A stretch of DNA of 64,000 nucleotides from Casuarius casuarius (GCA_003342895.1 PTFA01000005.1:5175909-5239908); one strand, 5' to 3'; shown: positions 40,707 through 52,600, counted from the stretch's first letter. Made by a program: numbers and translations. The notes: generated by a model not told the origin, from the sequence alone.

Positions 40707-40905
40707 CAAGCTGCCTCTGCCCGAACATTTGCTACATAAGTTTAGGGTCAGGGCACACTTTAATTCCTATTTCTGATGCCTTCTTGCCATTCAGAGATTA
40801 ACTTTAGTGTACATAGGCCTGGACAGCATACATGTTTTTGAGCAATTTGCATAGAGGCCTGACTTTTAAAATTAATGTAGCAAATGTTCAGGCAGAGGCA
40901 GCTTG
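40707..40905. mobile_element. 199-bp element with terminal inverted repeats (MITE-like)
   Basis: The first 31 bases (starting 'caagctgcctctgcc') and the reverse complement of the last 31 bases agree at 30 positions. Weaker pairing continues inward to about 40754 on the left and 40857 on the right, leaving roughly 100 bp of unpaired middle. That architecture fits a non-autonomous DNA transposon or a large hairpin repeat. No coding sequence is present. No clear target duplication is visible; upstream there is instead a local repeat of 'ttagctcataccacc' (about 40673 and 40691). I do not recognise the terminal sequence as a named family. Confidence 0.7.
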
Positions 40906-41139
40906 TAGGAGATTTTACTTAGCTTGTCAAAACAGGTGTATCCTGTAGATGTGAAGTTTTTGTTTCCTTTGGGAAAGGCATTTGTGCCCTGGTTGCCTAC
41001 CTAGGTGGGGATGGTGTTTTTAACAGATTCAAGGGGGAAACAAAAATAAGCTACAGAGATGTGAGCTCACAGGAACACGTCTGTCTGAGGAGCTCCTGAT
41101 GGCATGGTGTCTGCAAAGTAACATGCTATGTCTCCCTTG

Positions 41140-41765
41140 GCTTTTGTTTCTTTTTTCTTTATCCTTTTATTTTCCCACTCTTTTCTAGCTCTCTGTTTTT
41201 TTCTGAAGTCTTCGATGTCCAAGGATCTTTCCAATTAACCTTGTCTTTTTTCCCCTTCTTACTAATAAATGAATACTTTATCCTTTTAAAACCTTTGTCT
41301 TCCAAAAGTAGAAAGACACATTTTCTCCTCTTTTTCCTCCTCCCACCTTTTGGTATCCTCCCACACACACTCCCTCTTTCTAATCCAGTATTCTCATTAT
41401 ACATTTTCTTTCTCTGCCTTCCTTCTTCCACATTCTCCATCAAACCCCCTCCTTCCCAGTTGCTCTCAATGCCTCCCTCTTCCACTAACCATTCCTTCCT
41501 TCCCCTTTTAGCTTACTTGGTTCTCACTCCCCTGAGGTAGATATCCATTTCATTCCCACCCACATGGCATGCATTTTGCCCTTTCTTCCCCTACCCCATT
41601 TTCAAGCCTGCTCTTTACATTTCATTTTCCTATATTTTATTCAGATTCTTATCTGCCTTCTCTAGGTTGAAGTGTGCCCCCTCTCTTCATGCTACCATGT
41701 ATTTCCTGTCTCCTACCCTTTTCTTGTCCCCAAATGTTCTTCATCCACCCCCTCCCCTCTTAGTT
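41140..41765. other. Strand-asymmetric pyrimidine-rich tract
   Basis: About 600 bp in which the plus strand is overwhelmingly C and T in irregular runs (for example 'ctctttttcctcctcccacc'), interrupted by ordinary words. There is no fixed repeat unit, so it is not a microsatellite. Open frames on either strand here translate into Ser/Pro/Leu-rich or Lys/Gly/Arg-rich low-complexity peptides and are compositional artefacts. Confidence 0.75.
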
Positions 41766-41782
41766 ATCCTAGAATAGGTCCA

Positions 41783-41794
41783 GTTATTAATAAC
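41783..41794. promoter_or_regulatory. Perfect 12-bp palindrome, HNF1-like
   Basis: GTTATTAATAAC is its own reverse complement and resembles the HNF1 dyad (GTTAATNATTAAC), though one base shorter at the centre. It stands alone at the end of the pyrimidine tract. Functional relevance is unsupported. Confidence 0.25.
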
Positions 41795-42733
41795 CATGAC
41801 CTATCAAAGGCTTGGACATAATTTTTTTGATCAAGAATAAAGCTCCTGATTTGCGGGGCTCTCCCAAACACCCCCACCCAGTTCTGTGTAGGTACCCATA
41901 TGCTTCTCGCATGCCTCAGTCCTGCCACATGCAGTCTTCTCCCATCATTCATCCTCCATGTGTTTTCCTAAACTGGAATAAAGCCATATACTTTAACCCT
42001 GGATAGCCAAGGCTGATGAAGCCAGGCGTGTATTATATCATGCAAATCAAGCAACAGTTCATTCTGGCTGGACAAGCTCACAACTTGCTACTTACTTCAC
42101 CAATACCAAAATCAGCCTGACTTCAGCTTTTGCCAGCAGGCGATTGATTGGCAGGTTTTCTCCCATGTCCTTGCCAACCTGGACCGGTACGTGTGTACCG
42201 GGGTGAGCAGGGAATGCTGCCCTGTGTCCACTGCTCAGCAGTAACGCGAGCTCTAATGGAAGCTACGTCAACCACCAGATGCCAAAGGGAAAATACAATT
42301 CTTTCTCAGCGTGAGATTTTTTTTTACGGTAGACAGAAGAGGATGATTATAATGAGTTATTAAAAAAAGACCAAAAACCTGTATGTGCAAGAAAGTGAGC
42401 TCAACAAACAAAATCCAGTTAAGGAAATCACTCGACCAACCTCCCAGGCCTGGGGTTGCTCAGAGAGCCATTCAGTAGGACATCCAACACAGAACCTCGA
42501 GGTTGTACAGAGATGATTATTTTCCACACTGTGCTGATCTAAACAATAGTTATACTTAACCTCTTTCAGCCTCCTCTCACTCCCAGAATCAAATGACTAC
42601 ATACTTTGGCATTTTAATTCCAAGCGAGAAAACTATGATAGACATGTAATTCTCCATAGGAACATGGTGTTTGAGCAGAGAACATGAGCACCAAGCACCA
42701 AGGTTCTTGGGGCTACTGCAGTAACATAATGCT

Positions 42734-42763
42734 CACGCACGCACACGCACGCACACGCACACA
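42734..42763. repeat. (CACACG/CACG)n microsatellite
   Basis: About 30 bp of alternating CACG and CACACG units. The alternating purine-pyrimidine pattern is Z-DNA prone. Confidence 0.95.
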
Positions 42764-43346
42764 GGAGGAACACCAAACAAAATTAAAGTTGTCATTTATG
42801 CTGAAAGAGTCAGCTTTTACATATATGCATCCCCTCTGATTTGGGGATGGGATGGCCACAAGGCCGGAGAAGATAACTACTCCCCAAACTTTCATCAAAT
42901 CTGGGAAAAGGAGTCACAGCTCTCACTGCTATTGCATGGAAGCACTGTGCCCCCAGGGAGACTACAGAGCAGAGATGATCTCTAGACATCATGTCCACAA
43001 GCCTTAACTAATGCCCCTTCTGCACTTGCCACATGGCTTCTCAGGTCCCTCAGTCTCCCTCACTTCCTGCTATTTCCCACTCCTTTCATTCAAACCACAC
43101 AGAGAAGGAACATCAGTGTCTGTANGATACTTTGCCTCATGACTTTAAAGACCTGCTCAACCAAAATGGAGAATTTGTCCTCTGCCTTTGGTGCAGATTG
43201 CTGAAGGGAGATATTTCTGTGTAAAGGAGCTGTTGCTGCAGCTGGGAAGAGGTCATTTTAATCCAAAATGTTGGGGCCTGTGCTAAACCAAATCATCATC
43301 TCCCCCTCTCCTCCCCAAATCCTTGAGGTGCTTCTGCTGGTAGCCA

Positions 43347-43360
43347 GTTGCCATAGGAAC
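43347..43360. promoter_or_regulatory. RFX X-box motif
   Basis: GTTGCCATAGGAAC matches the RFX-family X-box consensus GTHNYYATRRNAAC at all positions. There is no CpG enrichment or recognised exon next to it. By base composition I expect roughly 0.4 such matches in this window, so one isolated match is weak evidence. Confidence 0.35.
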
Positions 43361-43870
43361 CCTAATCTTTNTCTACTTTGCTTGTTAAATAGGCTGGCAT
43401 CAGTACTCTCCTTTATGGGCTGCTCAGTCCTCCTCCTCCCCCTTTTAACCCTCCCTCCCCCCAAAAAGGGATCAAAAGAAGGAGAATATCTCTGACAACC
43501 CTGTTTTCCTCCCCTCCACACCTCCTATGAGCTTTAAGTCCCAAAGTGCTGAATTTGACAAAAGCTGCCACCATAATGCAGAGAGGTGTATTAGGCCTGC
43601 ATTTCCCAGATTTGGCAGCTAGGAAAGGAAGCAGAACCAAGACAGATAGCAACAGGTAGGATAACAGCTTGAAAGCCAAACACCACAATGACAAAGCCAA
43701 CCAATCTCAATAATTTTAGGTGAAAGCTTTCCAACACTTCCCATCATACCTCTCACCTCTGGCGGTCTCCAACATCAGCGCTGTCCCACCTCATTATACT
43801 TAAGCAGTGCAATTCTAGTGCCATTTGTGAAGGGACAGCCCAGAAAAGACACTTCAGGCCTGTGAGCTGA

Positions 43871-43875
43871 AAAGG
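43871..43875 (+). repeat. 5-bp target site duplication, left copy
   Basis: AAAGG directly precedes the TG that starts the LTR and is repeated exactly after its terminal CA (44557-44561). A 5-bp duplication is typical of several endogenous retrovirus groups. Confidence 0.9.
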
Positions 43876-43994
43876 TGTGACGGTGTGCTCCTTCCTCCCC
43901 TCGATGTGCTCTCCTCACCCCCCAACCTGACCTCTCCATAAACAGCACATAGGCAGGGGCTAATTAAGCATGCACCAACCAAAATCCATCTAAT

Positions 43995-44037
43995 ATGCAA
44001 ATATAACTATGAGTCAATCATCTTACCCCATAAATAG
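43995..44037 (+). promoter_or_regulatory. LTR U3 core promoter: octamer and TATA box
   Basis: A perfect octamer ATGCAAAT (POU/Oct factor site) lies about 27 bp upstream of CATAAATAG, which sits in a GC-flanked 'cccca...gggg' context typical of a TATA box. Transcription would be expected to start about 25-30 bp further on, near 44060. Confidence 0.6.
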
Positions 44038-44161
44038 GGGACAGCCCAGAGCCCAGTAAGCTCTTCTGCATGGCAGCGGGCTGCACTGCAGAACCTCCTC
44101 TTGAGCAGGGACACCTCTCAAGGTTACTCCTCGAGGTCGAGAGATTCCTTACCCGGGACAG

Positions 44162-44176
44162 ATCCTTGGTAAGTGA
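44162..44176 (+). other. Consensus 5' splice site inside the LTR
   Basis: TTG followed by GTAAGTGA, a near-ideal vertebrate splice donor (intron would start at 44169). With a start near 44060 the first exon would be about 110 nt. LTRs with such a donor can act as promoters for downstream genomic exons; use here is not shown. Confidence 0.5.
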
Positions 44177-44492
44177 CTACCAGCATGCTGAAACTTTGCA
44201 AACTTTGCTAAGTTACATCTCTGATTGATTATGCACATAATCCTTTAGACATAAACCGTTGACCAAGTCTGGCACTAACATTGGATCCGGCCGCACCTAG
44301 ACTCCTCTGAGGAGGAGTTTGGAAAGCATGGGGGTCCATTCCGAACCTCATGACTCAATGGGAGGGTCTCCTTGACACTTCCATCTGACCCTGTCCTCCA
44401 CACAGTAAATAACCAGGTAAACCTTGCCATCGACCCTTGTTAAATCACTGTCTTATTTACAATTGAACTTTGTTAAATCACTATTTTACCTC

Positions 44493-44498
44493 AATAAA
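44493..44498 (+). terminator. LTR polyadenylation signal AATAAA
   Basis: Canonical AATAAA about 60 bp before the LTR end, in the position expected for the R region of a retroviral LTR. Confidence 0.65.
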
Positions 44499-44556
44499 AC
44501 ACATTGCTACTTCTCTCTTATGAGTGAAGTGCATCACTCCTCACTCATCCACAACA

Positions 44557-44561
44557 AAAGG
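44557..44561 (+). repeat. 5-bp target site duplication, right copy
   Basis: AAAGG directly after the terminal CA of the LTR, identical to the left copy. Confidence 0.9.
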
Positions 44562-46434
44562 GGAAGTAAAAAAAAGCCAGACATACAAGCGAAAACAAGA
44601 CATTCAATAGCAAGATGTCTGCTGCAGCCTAGAGGTTTTGCTAGTGTAAACAGGTTTTTCCCTCCTATGGACCAGGCCAGACCCATGCAGGTCACAAGCA
44701 AACCTTCTTTCAGCTGGTCTTAAGCCAATCCTTAGAAGCTGATAGCTCCCAAAGACAGCTTTTCTCACATATTTGCTTGAAAGAAAGGCAGAGAACTGAA
44801 ATGGCAGGGGATGCTGGGTGAAGCAATCAAGCTGTCTGGCTTTGTGTGCACATGCCACAGTCTAGCCATGCTTTCCACCTCAGCAACTGTATACATATGC
44901 TAAATGCACAGATTCTGAAGCTGCTCCTCCTCTCATAATGCTTTCTGGCACAACAAAACATTATCCAGACAAAGAGCAATCCTGTCTCACTCATCCACAT
45001 GCAAGAAAAGGGCTAGAAAGTTAATTATATGAAGATGGGAAAGAACAGAAAGAAGAGGAATCTCAAGAGGTTGAATTCATGCTGTATGTGACATGTGACA
45101 CTGAGGCAGGTTAGCAAGTCAGAATCCTGATTTACCCAAAACTGAAATAACTAGGCAAATGCTTCATTCCCACCAATTTACAGACACACACACCAGAGCA
45201 GAGACATCAGTTTCAGGACTGTTCGGGCACATCCCAGGCATCTTCAGCAGCTGTTCAGGGCCATATGAATCACAGTTCTCACAGAAGTCTTCATAAGGCT
45301 CAACCTGCCCCCAGAGGATAAAGGCACAACTCTGACAGCAGTTGCACTGCCGACTTCCATCTAACATGGGACTTGGGCTGGCCTGTCTTTAGATGAAAGC
45401 TTCAGCAGCTCAAGTGAGTCAGCACTGGAGAAGTAGCCACTGTTCCAGTGTGTTTTACAGTTAGTTACCCTATTGCTGACCTTTACAGTTACTGCACGTA
45501 AGATGCCCTACTTGTCAAGCATGCATGGATGCTCTTCCATCTTTGTTTAGCAAGACTCCAGCTAGGATTTTTTTTTCCTTCCTTTCTCTGTTAGAAATAC
45601 ACCTGCTTGAATTAGCAGCCCTTAAATTTAAGATGTGCAGTTCAGAGTGCAGGTACAGTTCATGTGAGCACTCAAACATACAGCTCCGTTATGCTAACTT
45701 TACTCACACTAGCCCAAACTCTGCCACACTAATTTCTTAGGATCTGGATCTTGACATTCCTGGTACTTCTCACTCCCAGGAGGGTTGGAAACATCACTCA
45801 AGCAGCCTTCTCTAGCTGTATTCATGCATGTGTGGTCAGGCCCACAAATAGAAAGAAGAGACATATGAAACTGGGAACACTTTTTTCAGACCTGTTTTCA
45901 CAAGTGAATTAAAAAAAAAAAAGTTCTTTTAAGGTTCATTCGTATGCTGGATGAAGAAGATTCCTACTTCAGATGAATTTGTCCTCTGTCAAAAGTCTCT
46001 TTTCCCTGATAAACAGGCCCCTGGTCTTTAGAGAGGAAATCTGTGTTCAGCCTAAACCTTCTCCTCTGTCTACTTTGCCTTTTCCATTATTCCATGAGGG
46101 CTGCTTTTTGAAGAGACGAACACAGAAATCCTAAGTGGCTTTGCTAGCCCCCTTCCAGCCTGAAAGAGTGCACAGATCAGCAGTAAAACATTGTGGGGGT
46201 TATTTCTTCTGCTTCAATCCCCATGAGCCTCCCACCTCCAGTTTTGCTCAGAGATTCATGGCTGAGCAACTCTAAAAAGGAACTCAGTTAAAACAATTGA
46301 ATTTCCCCTAAGTTTATATCTGAACCAGAAAGAGGTGGTCAGGGACAGGGGGAAAATTATGCAAGATTTAGCCAGGAAGCATTAATCATTAGCTATTTAC
46401 TTGAAATTAGACTTCCAGTACCTCAGAAGGTTTG

Positions 46435-46492
46435 CACACTGTATTTTCACAAACTTCATGAGGTAAGCACTAGTAATGAAATAGGTGGGTTT
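46435..46492 (-). repeat. Possible MIR 3'-region relic
   Basis: 'tattttcacaaacttcatga' followed by 'ggtaagcactagtaatgaaa' parallels the antisense MIR words for 'tcctcacaacaaccctatgaggtaggtactatta'. Short and diverged. Confidence 0.35.
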
Positions 46493-49400
46493 CGCAGAGA
46501 GCTTGAGGGCTTCTTTGTGAGAGCTTTGCACAGCGGTGTTCGGCGCTTCCCTCTCCAGCTCATCCCATGCAGAACTTGCACAGGGTCCTCCTCAGTTTAT
46601 GAATTCCTGCTGTGCTAAGACTTCTCTGCTACCACCCCCACTCTCTCAGTGACTCAGACTTATTAAGACAACTTCTCTTTTTCTAGTTCCTCACCTCCAA
46701 CACACTCTAAGTGCATTAAACCACACAGTCCTGCACATATGTAAAATCCTCCCCCAACCACCCTCCCTCATCCAACTTTCCTCCTACAGTTCTTGCACTC
46801 CTTCATTCTGGGAGGATAGAGCCAGTCAAAACCCACCCAAAAGACCTCAACTTTCACTCCTGTGCCTCGCTTCTTCAGCCATCTCCCTGCAATCTGTGCT
46901 TGTAGACACCAGGATAAACAGGTTGGGGGTTGGAGCATACTTCTCTCCCCTCAGTGTAGCTTTAGGCAAAGTTTGGCTTTTGCCACAAACAAAAGGATGC
47001 CCATGACCAGGCATGTGGCAGAGAGGCCACAGCACTGTGCTGCAACTAGGGGTATGTGCCTTATGGAAGATCCAGTTCTGACCACAGGCCATATGCAGAC
47101 CACAGACTGTAACTTCATGGACTATTTTGGGGACCTACAGGCTCCTTAGCAGGGCACAGTTTTGTCACATACAAGAAGAGGATTTGTGTATCACCATTTG
47201 CCTCTTCTTTAAGAGGTTTCAGGGAATAAAACCTTGTATTTGGGATTTAGTACCAACAAGTACCCCAATTTCCCACCAGACCATGGCGTGCGGTGCATGG
47301 GTGATCACAGTATGCGTAACGAAAGGCTGAGGAAAGCCTAGAGAAGAGCAGCTCCAGCCCCTGGATCCCATAGGCTATATTGGCAGTAGAAGGACAACAA
47401 GCAGCAAAGAAAACTGGCACTGAAGGGAAAAAACAGGCTTTTGCAGAAGCTGAGGATTTGCTCAGATTAGCATCTCTGTAGTGGTATAGGGCTCTGCACA
47501 CACTTGCTCTTGCTTTTGTTCCTGCTTTTCCATGACCAGCAACAGGTGGAGACGAGTGGGATGCGTGTGTGGAAGGAGGACAGGGCAGGAGCGAGAGAAC
47601 ATGTCCCTGATGTTCAGGGATACATGTAAGGAGAGTTGTCTGTCTGGATCAGGAAGGGCCTCGAGATTGAGGAGATGGAGGCTTGCTGAGCTGTGGGTAG
47701 CTTAGGTAGGAATGAGGACAGATTTCTAATTCTGGCACTGTCAGCTGGGAGTAGGGAATAAGGCTGAGGGTAAAGTTTAAAGGGTGCACAAACCAGATTT
47801 AAAGAGGGAATGTGTATCCTTGGTGCCAAATGTAGTCATTCTTAAATTCATTTTCCGTGATACTTTTGTACTGATTAAGAAAGAGAAAGCGTTTACTTTT
47901 GAAGCATACTTCTGTGCACCTTCATTTCATAACCTACTGACGGACTGCTAGAAACACCCAACGTAAAGCAAATGGCTTCACTTTCTGTGCAAATGTTTTT
48001 GCCATTTCTGTGACCTGTACAGCTGTATTNGACATGCACCACTTCTTCCCACTCTAATATTAAAGTCTTTCTTGAGCAATGGCTTTCAGGTCCAACTGAT
48101 TTGTGATGTGCATAACACAGTGACCCTGCTGGAGACCTGGAAGACAATTTTAACTGTGGTGGTCTCAGGTGAAAGATCCCTTCATTAATTGCACTGCAGC
48201 CCTTTCAACCATCTTCTCCAGTTGAAGAGTTTTCTAATTTGCCCTGTACTATTAAGCTTTCTGGAAAACAGGAGTTAAATTCACTTTGTTCCTCACTCAA
48301 AGGCAACAGACACACAGCATATATCATCTTCTCAGTATCCAAATGTGCAGTGTAAACCTTGCACATAAAAATCAGGGGGAAACAGAACTTGGGAAAAGAG
48401 ACATAAGAGAAAGGTTGCCCTCTCCACTTTTTCAGGGTTTTTTGGGGGTTCCATATTTCACACTCTGGAAAGCTGCTGGACGGCTTGGCTGGGAAAAGAT
48501 GCTTAAACAGTATAATTATGGGTCCTGATAACTGAACAGATGAATTACAAGTCCACTATTCAGAGAACAGTTAAGACATGAGCAATAACAGAGTGGCAGC
48601 AGCTAAACCACCCAGCCAAGACACCTCATCTCTGAACTTGAAAATATCAGTCCTGCAAAAGAAGGATACTGACTTCTGGACACACACTAACCTAGGCCTC
48701 TGTCTGTGATGAGCTGCCAGTAAGCGCTTCAGCTCCCGTTAATTATAGTGGTGTTTTTACGATGATGAGACTACTTCTCTGTGGAGAAGAGCTCTCATCA
48801 GAAGATTGGTTCTATTGCAATTAACATCTTTGAATATCCAAATTTAACATCCTCCTTGAGCCTTCTCCTTTATTTCAGGAAGTTTGTGATCAATCAAGTC
48901 TTGAAATAGAGCTGGAGAGCTGAGTTTTGGATGGTTTTGGGGATGGGAGGCAGGGGGGTGGTGGTATTTGCTTTCTGAGGTTTTTTTTTAAATCATCTTT
49001 ATACACAACAGCTTCAAATCAGCCAGTTGATGTCTCTAACAGCATTTCAGCCTCCCATCCCATTGCTGTATTATTTCTGAGAAAACTACCATCATCAACA
49101 TCACTACTATTTAAATTCAGAACATGACACATCCATTCCCTTGACTCCATCCTTTCTTCAGGTTCGACTGTAGAGTAGAAGCTGAGACACAGACAAAGAA
49201 AACACAGACAATATTGTCTTGAGGAGGTTCAGATGTTACCTCCTAGAGCAATCCATGCAATATGCCACACAACGCACCTTACCTCCTCTTTGCTCCCACA
49301 AATTCACAGACAGTTTGCTTCCCAGGGCTCTCTGTTGCCCCATCAATCCCTACCTTCTCACAGAGCTGAGGGGAGCATGAGTAGACATCAAAGGAGAAAA

Positions 49401-52400
49401 CAAAACCAGCATGCTGATGGTCTTAGATCACACTGCATCTGAAACATCCAGTACTTCCTACCATAACCTAACTCACAGGAAGAGGCCAAATATTTATTTC
49501 CAATATATATATACTGTCTGGGATGAAGGAAAACGGCTTCTTTGTATCAAGAACACTTGAGAAGAAGTAAAAAGACCTATCTAAATTTTTTTTCTCTTCC
49601 TGTACCATAACAACAAATCAGAACAGTAAACACACCTACTTTATATCACTATCAACAACGAGGCGGGGGAGAAACTACATAGAGAAAAGACCCAATCTAG
49701 CAGAAACCTCATTGCCAGCTAGCTATTCAATTTAAAAAATAAAATTCACAACCAATGTCATCAGAAGCCTAAATTTCATGGATCTTAGGTCATAACCATG
49801 AAATAGAGTACTTTTTTATAGTATGAGAAAGACCCAAAACAATTTTTGCTGTATTATATTCAGTTATATAAAAGTTTGATTTCCTGGTAGATGGCATTAG
49901 ACCTTTCCCAAATTCAAAAACCCAATGAATGCTGAGTGCTTATATACTTAGCTAGGCAAATCACTTTAACTTAGAGAAATGCCACATACAGTGAAAAGAA
50001 AATCAAATGTAGTACCATTTTAGGTTTCACACTGCCATCACTTGTCATAACTGCCCAAAAAAAACCTGAAAAGCAAAAAACCTCAGTGAAACTTGAAAAT
50101 AAGAATAAAAGAGGCATGTGGACAGTGTGCAGAGTCTTGGACCACAGCTACAGCTCCTCACATAACCATCTACATTCAAAATCATCAGAATATTCTCCCA
50201 AATCACAGTTGGTCAGTAGAGCCCAAAGCAGTGACAACTGGAATCACCAAGAGCCTGTTGCATTAGTGGACCCAAGTCAGACACTACATGAGCACACAGA
50301 GTAAATTAATCCTCTGTTTTTTCATACTGGGTCAGACCCTGGTTTCTTGTGTTGTGTGGGATGCTTCTCAAGTTTTCTTTATTTAAGTCTTCGCATCTGC
50401 CAAGTGAGAATATTACCAGGTGGTCTACACTGCTCAGCAAAATGAAGGTCCTGGAAAGACAGTGTAGAAATCCATCCCAAGGAAAAAGGAGTTTGATGCC
50501 AGAGACAGATAGGAAAAGATCTGATTATAGGCCTACTCAAAAAGGACTAACAGCCAGAGTAAAAGAGGCAAGATCTAGGGAGCTAACGGGGAAGAAAAAA
50601 AAAAACAACAACAAAGTGCACAGTGTGAGGGCTTAATAGCTGAGAACGAAGGGTGGAGGGGGCTTGTGGTATTAAATGCCTGCCTGTGGGTGGATTCAGT
50701 GAAGAGAGGTCCTGAGGCAACACAGAGTATCAAACCTTCCTCAGGTTCCATCTTGTAACTGAGTAGGTGAGAAGAGAGAAGATAATAAACTCATCAACTA
50801 AATAACATTTATAAAGAGCTACACAACGTTAAGACTAGTCGGAGAAAAACAGAAACTAAAAATTGGGTTTCCCTTGTCCCAAATTATTCTGTATTTAATA
50901 CCCTCTATGCTGTGGTTTATGGGAAGCTTCCCTTCTACAAACTCAACTCCCTGTCTTCCAGGTCACTGTGATGTGACTGTATTCCACAATGAAAAACAAC
51001 TTGAATAAAAAGAGTCTATGGCATAAAATTTTTAGGGGTTCCAAGACTAAGTTTGTGTAAGTTTAGCACTCTCAAAACCAGGTTCATTTTAACAATAAAG
51101 AGAGGAAAAACTGAAATCCAGCTTTTAGGAATCCAACCACTGTTCAAATAGGGGGAAAAAATCATTGTATATGAGCGCTGGATCCATCCATTCAAGCAAC
51201 CGCAGGGACCGGCATAGAGGAAAGATTGCTTCAGCACGCCAGCAGTCACAAGGTAACCCAACTTTGTGCTTGCTGCCAGTGAGTCAACAGCAGAGTATCT
51301 GCCATGTTCAGAACATCGCAGTCCTAACTGTAGAGCAAATGAGAACTGCAGAGATAAGAAGTATTAGAACAAACTTCATTCTCAGGGCAGGTCAAATTTG
51401 GGTCCTCTCACCCTTGACAAAACCCCTCTAAAATTTTTGCACTTCAGGGCATAAATTCACAAGAGGTTATTAAAAGTGTAACATTATTCAGAGTCTGTTA
51501 AGTCCTTCGTCACACCCCAGCACTTCTAGTGTTCCACACCATCCATCTAAAGTGGTTTCAGTCCTCGGTGACATTTAGAGAGAAGATTTCCCCTTAGCTC
51601 CTCACTCAGATTGTCATTACAGAAACTAACAGGGTGAATCCTTTAACCTTAAAAAACATCTTTGTTTCTCTACTAAATAAACTCTGTTATTGCAGACTTA
51701 CAGACAACATGCTAATACACACATTACAACAACCTGGATGATATACATGTGCAGTCACATACACAAGCAAATACAGAAGTTTCCAACCTCTGTGAATTCC
51801 AAGGATGCTTTTCTTTCCACCGGTCCCACATTCCTGAGGAGTTGTGCCAGCTCCTGCACCTCCTGCCCCTGGCACGCGGTGCCCGTCTCTCTTGACAACT
51901 GCATGGGCTGCCCAACGCAACAGCAGGAAAGCAGTCAACTCTGGGAGGCTTGAGGAACACCGGTGGCTGCCCTGGTGTACTTGAGTGGGAGAAAGACAGA
52001 GGCGGGGAGGAGGTGGCTCCGAGATGCCACTGGAACTGCTGTCCTATCAATAGACTCCACTTCCTTTCCCACTTTTTATATTTAGGTCAAAACACAAGTA
52101 ATGGTTACTTCTAAAAGGAAAAAAACAAACCTCTTTGGCTTAATTTTTCCATGGAGGATTTGACAATGTTTGAATGACATGACAGCAAGAAAAACAGAGC
52201 AAGCAAAACCCATGCAATTTCTAGATCCTCCTGAAATTTTATTTTAAATAAGTCCAGGGACTGCACACATCAGAAGTTACAGTGGGAGACCAAGTATCCC
52301 TTCCTTTTGCCTCAGACAAGATGACAACCACTATGGCTCTGCTAAAAGCTCCAAGTGTCATAGACTTTCATAATATGTAACAAGGTCAGGCACTTGCATA

Positions 52401-52454
52401 CTTACCTTTATAATACAGTACAATAATACACTACCACACATTGTTGGTACATCT

Positions 52455-52552
52455 TCATATAGGTAGGAAGAAGTTATTATATCCATCTTAGAAACATTGG
52501 GAGCTTTGCTTACAGCCACGCAGAAAGTCAGAGTGGCTTCAGGAATAAATTA
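52455..52552 (-). repeat. MIR: MIR/CORE-SINE relic
   Basis: The words 'tataggtaggaagaagttat', 'tatatccatcttagaaac', 'gggagctttgcttacagcca' and 'cgcagaaagtcagagtgg' follow the antisense MIR order (gaggtaggtattatta / tccccattttacagatg / gaggcacagagaggttaagtgacttgcccaaggtcacac / agctagtaagtgg). The middle is partly deleted. Confidence 0.6.
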
Positions 52553-52600
52553 AATCTTAATTGCTTCAGGAGCAGCTTCAGGAATAAATTAAATTTTAAA
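52533..52600. repeat. Local direct duplication, ~40-bp period
   Basis: 'gcttcaggaataaattaaat' occurs at about 52536 and again at about 52576. Only one base differs in the following few positions. It lies at the end of the MIR relic. Confidence 0.9.

Larger units (their letters stand above)
41800..43865. other. Non-coding spacer, no recognised gene
   Basis: Plain sequence with a CACG-type microsatellite, two single ambiguous bases (43125 and 43371) and a perfect X-box motif at 43347-43360. Open frames are short. Confidence 0.55.
43876..44556 (+). mobile_element. Solo LTR of an endogenous retrovirus (681 bp)
   Basis: The element starts TGTGACGG, ends ACAACA, and is flanked by the exact 5-bp duplication AAAGG. 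Inside, in LTR order, are an octamer ATGCAAAT (43995-44002), a TATA-like CATAAATAG (44029-44037), a consensus 5' splice site after 44168, and a polyadenylation signal AATAAA (44493-44498) near the 3' end. No internal gag, pol or env sequence lies on either side, so this is a solo LTR left by recombination between two LTRs. The clear boundaries and intact duplication make it the youngest insertion in the window. I cannot assign its family; the 5-bp duplication is compatible with ERVL- or ERVK-type elements. Confidence 0.9.

Noticed and set aside
41159..41540. Frames of about 100 codons on both strands in the pyrimidine tract
   Set aside because: Low-complexity translations caused by the strand bias in composition.
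44424..44723. 99-codon frame starting inside the LTR
   Set aside because: It begins in the LTR 3' part and runs into unrelated flanking DNA, and is not a retroviral gene.
50320..50345. 'catactgggtcagacc' resembling the CR1 terminal word
   Set aside because: Only about 16 bases agree and the following sequence does not follow the CR1 block order, so chance cannot be excluded.
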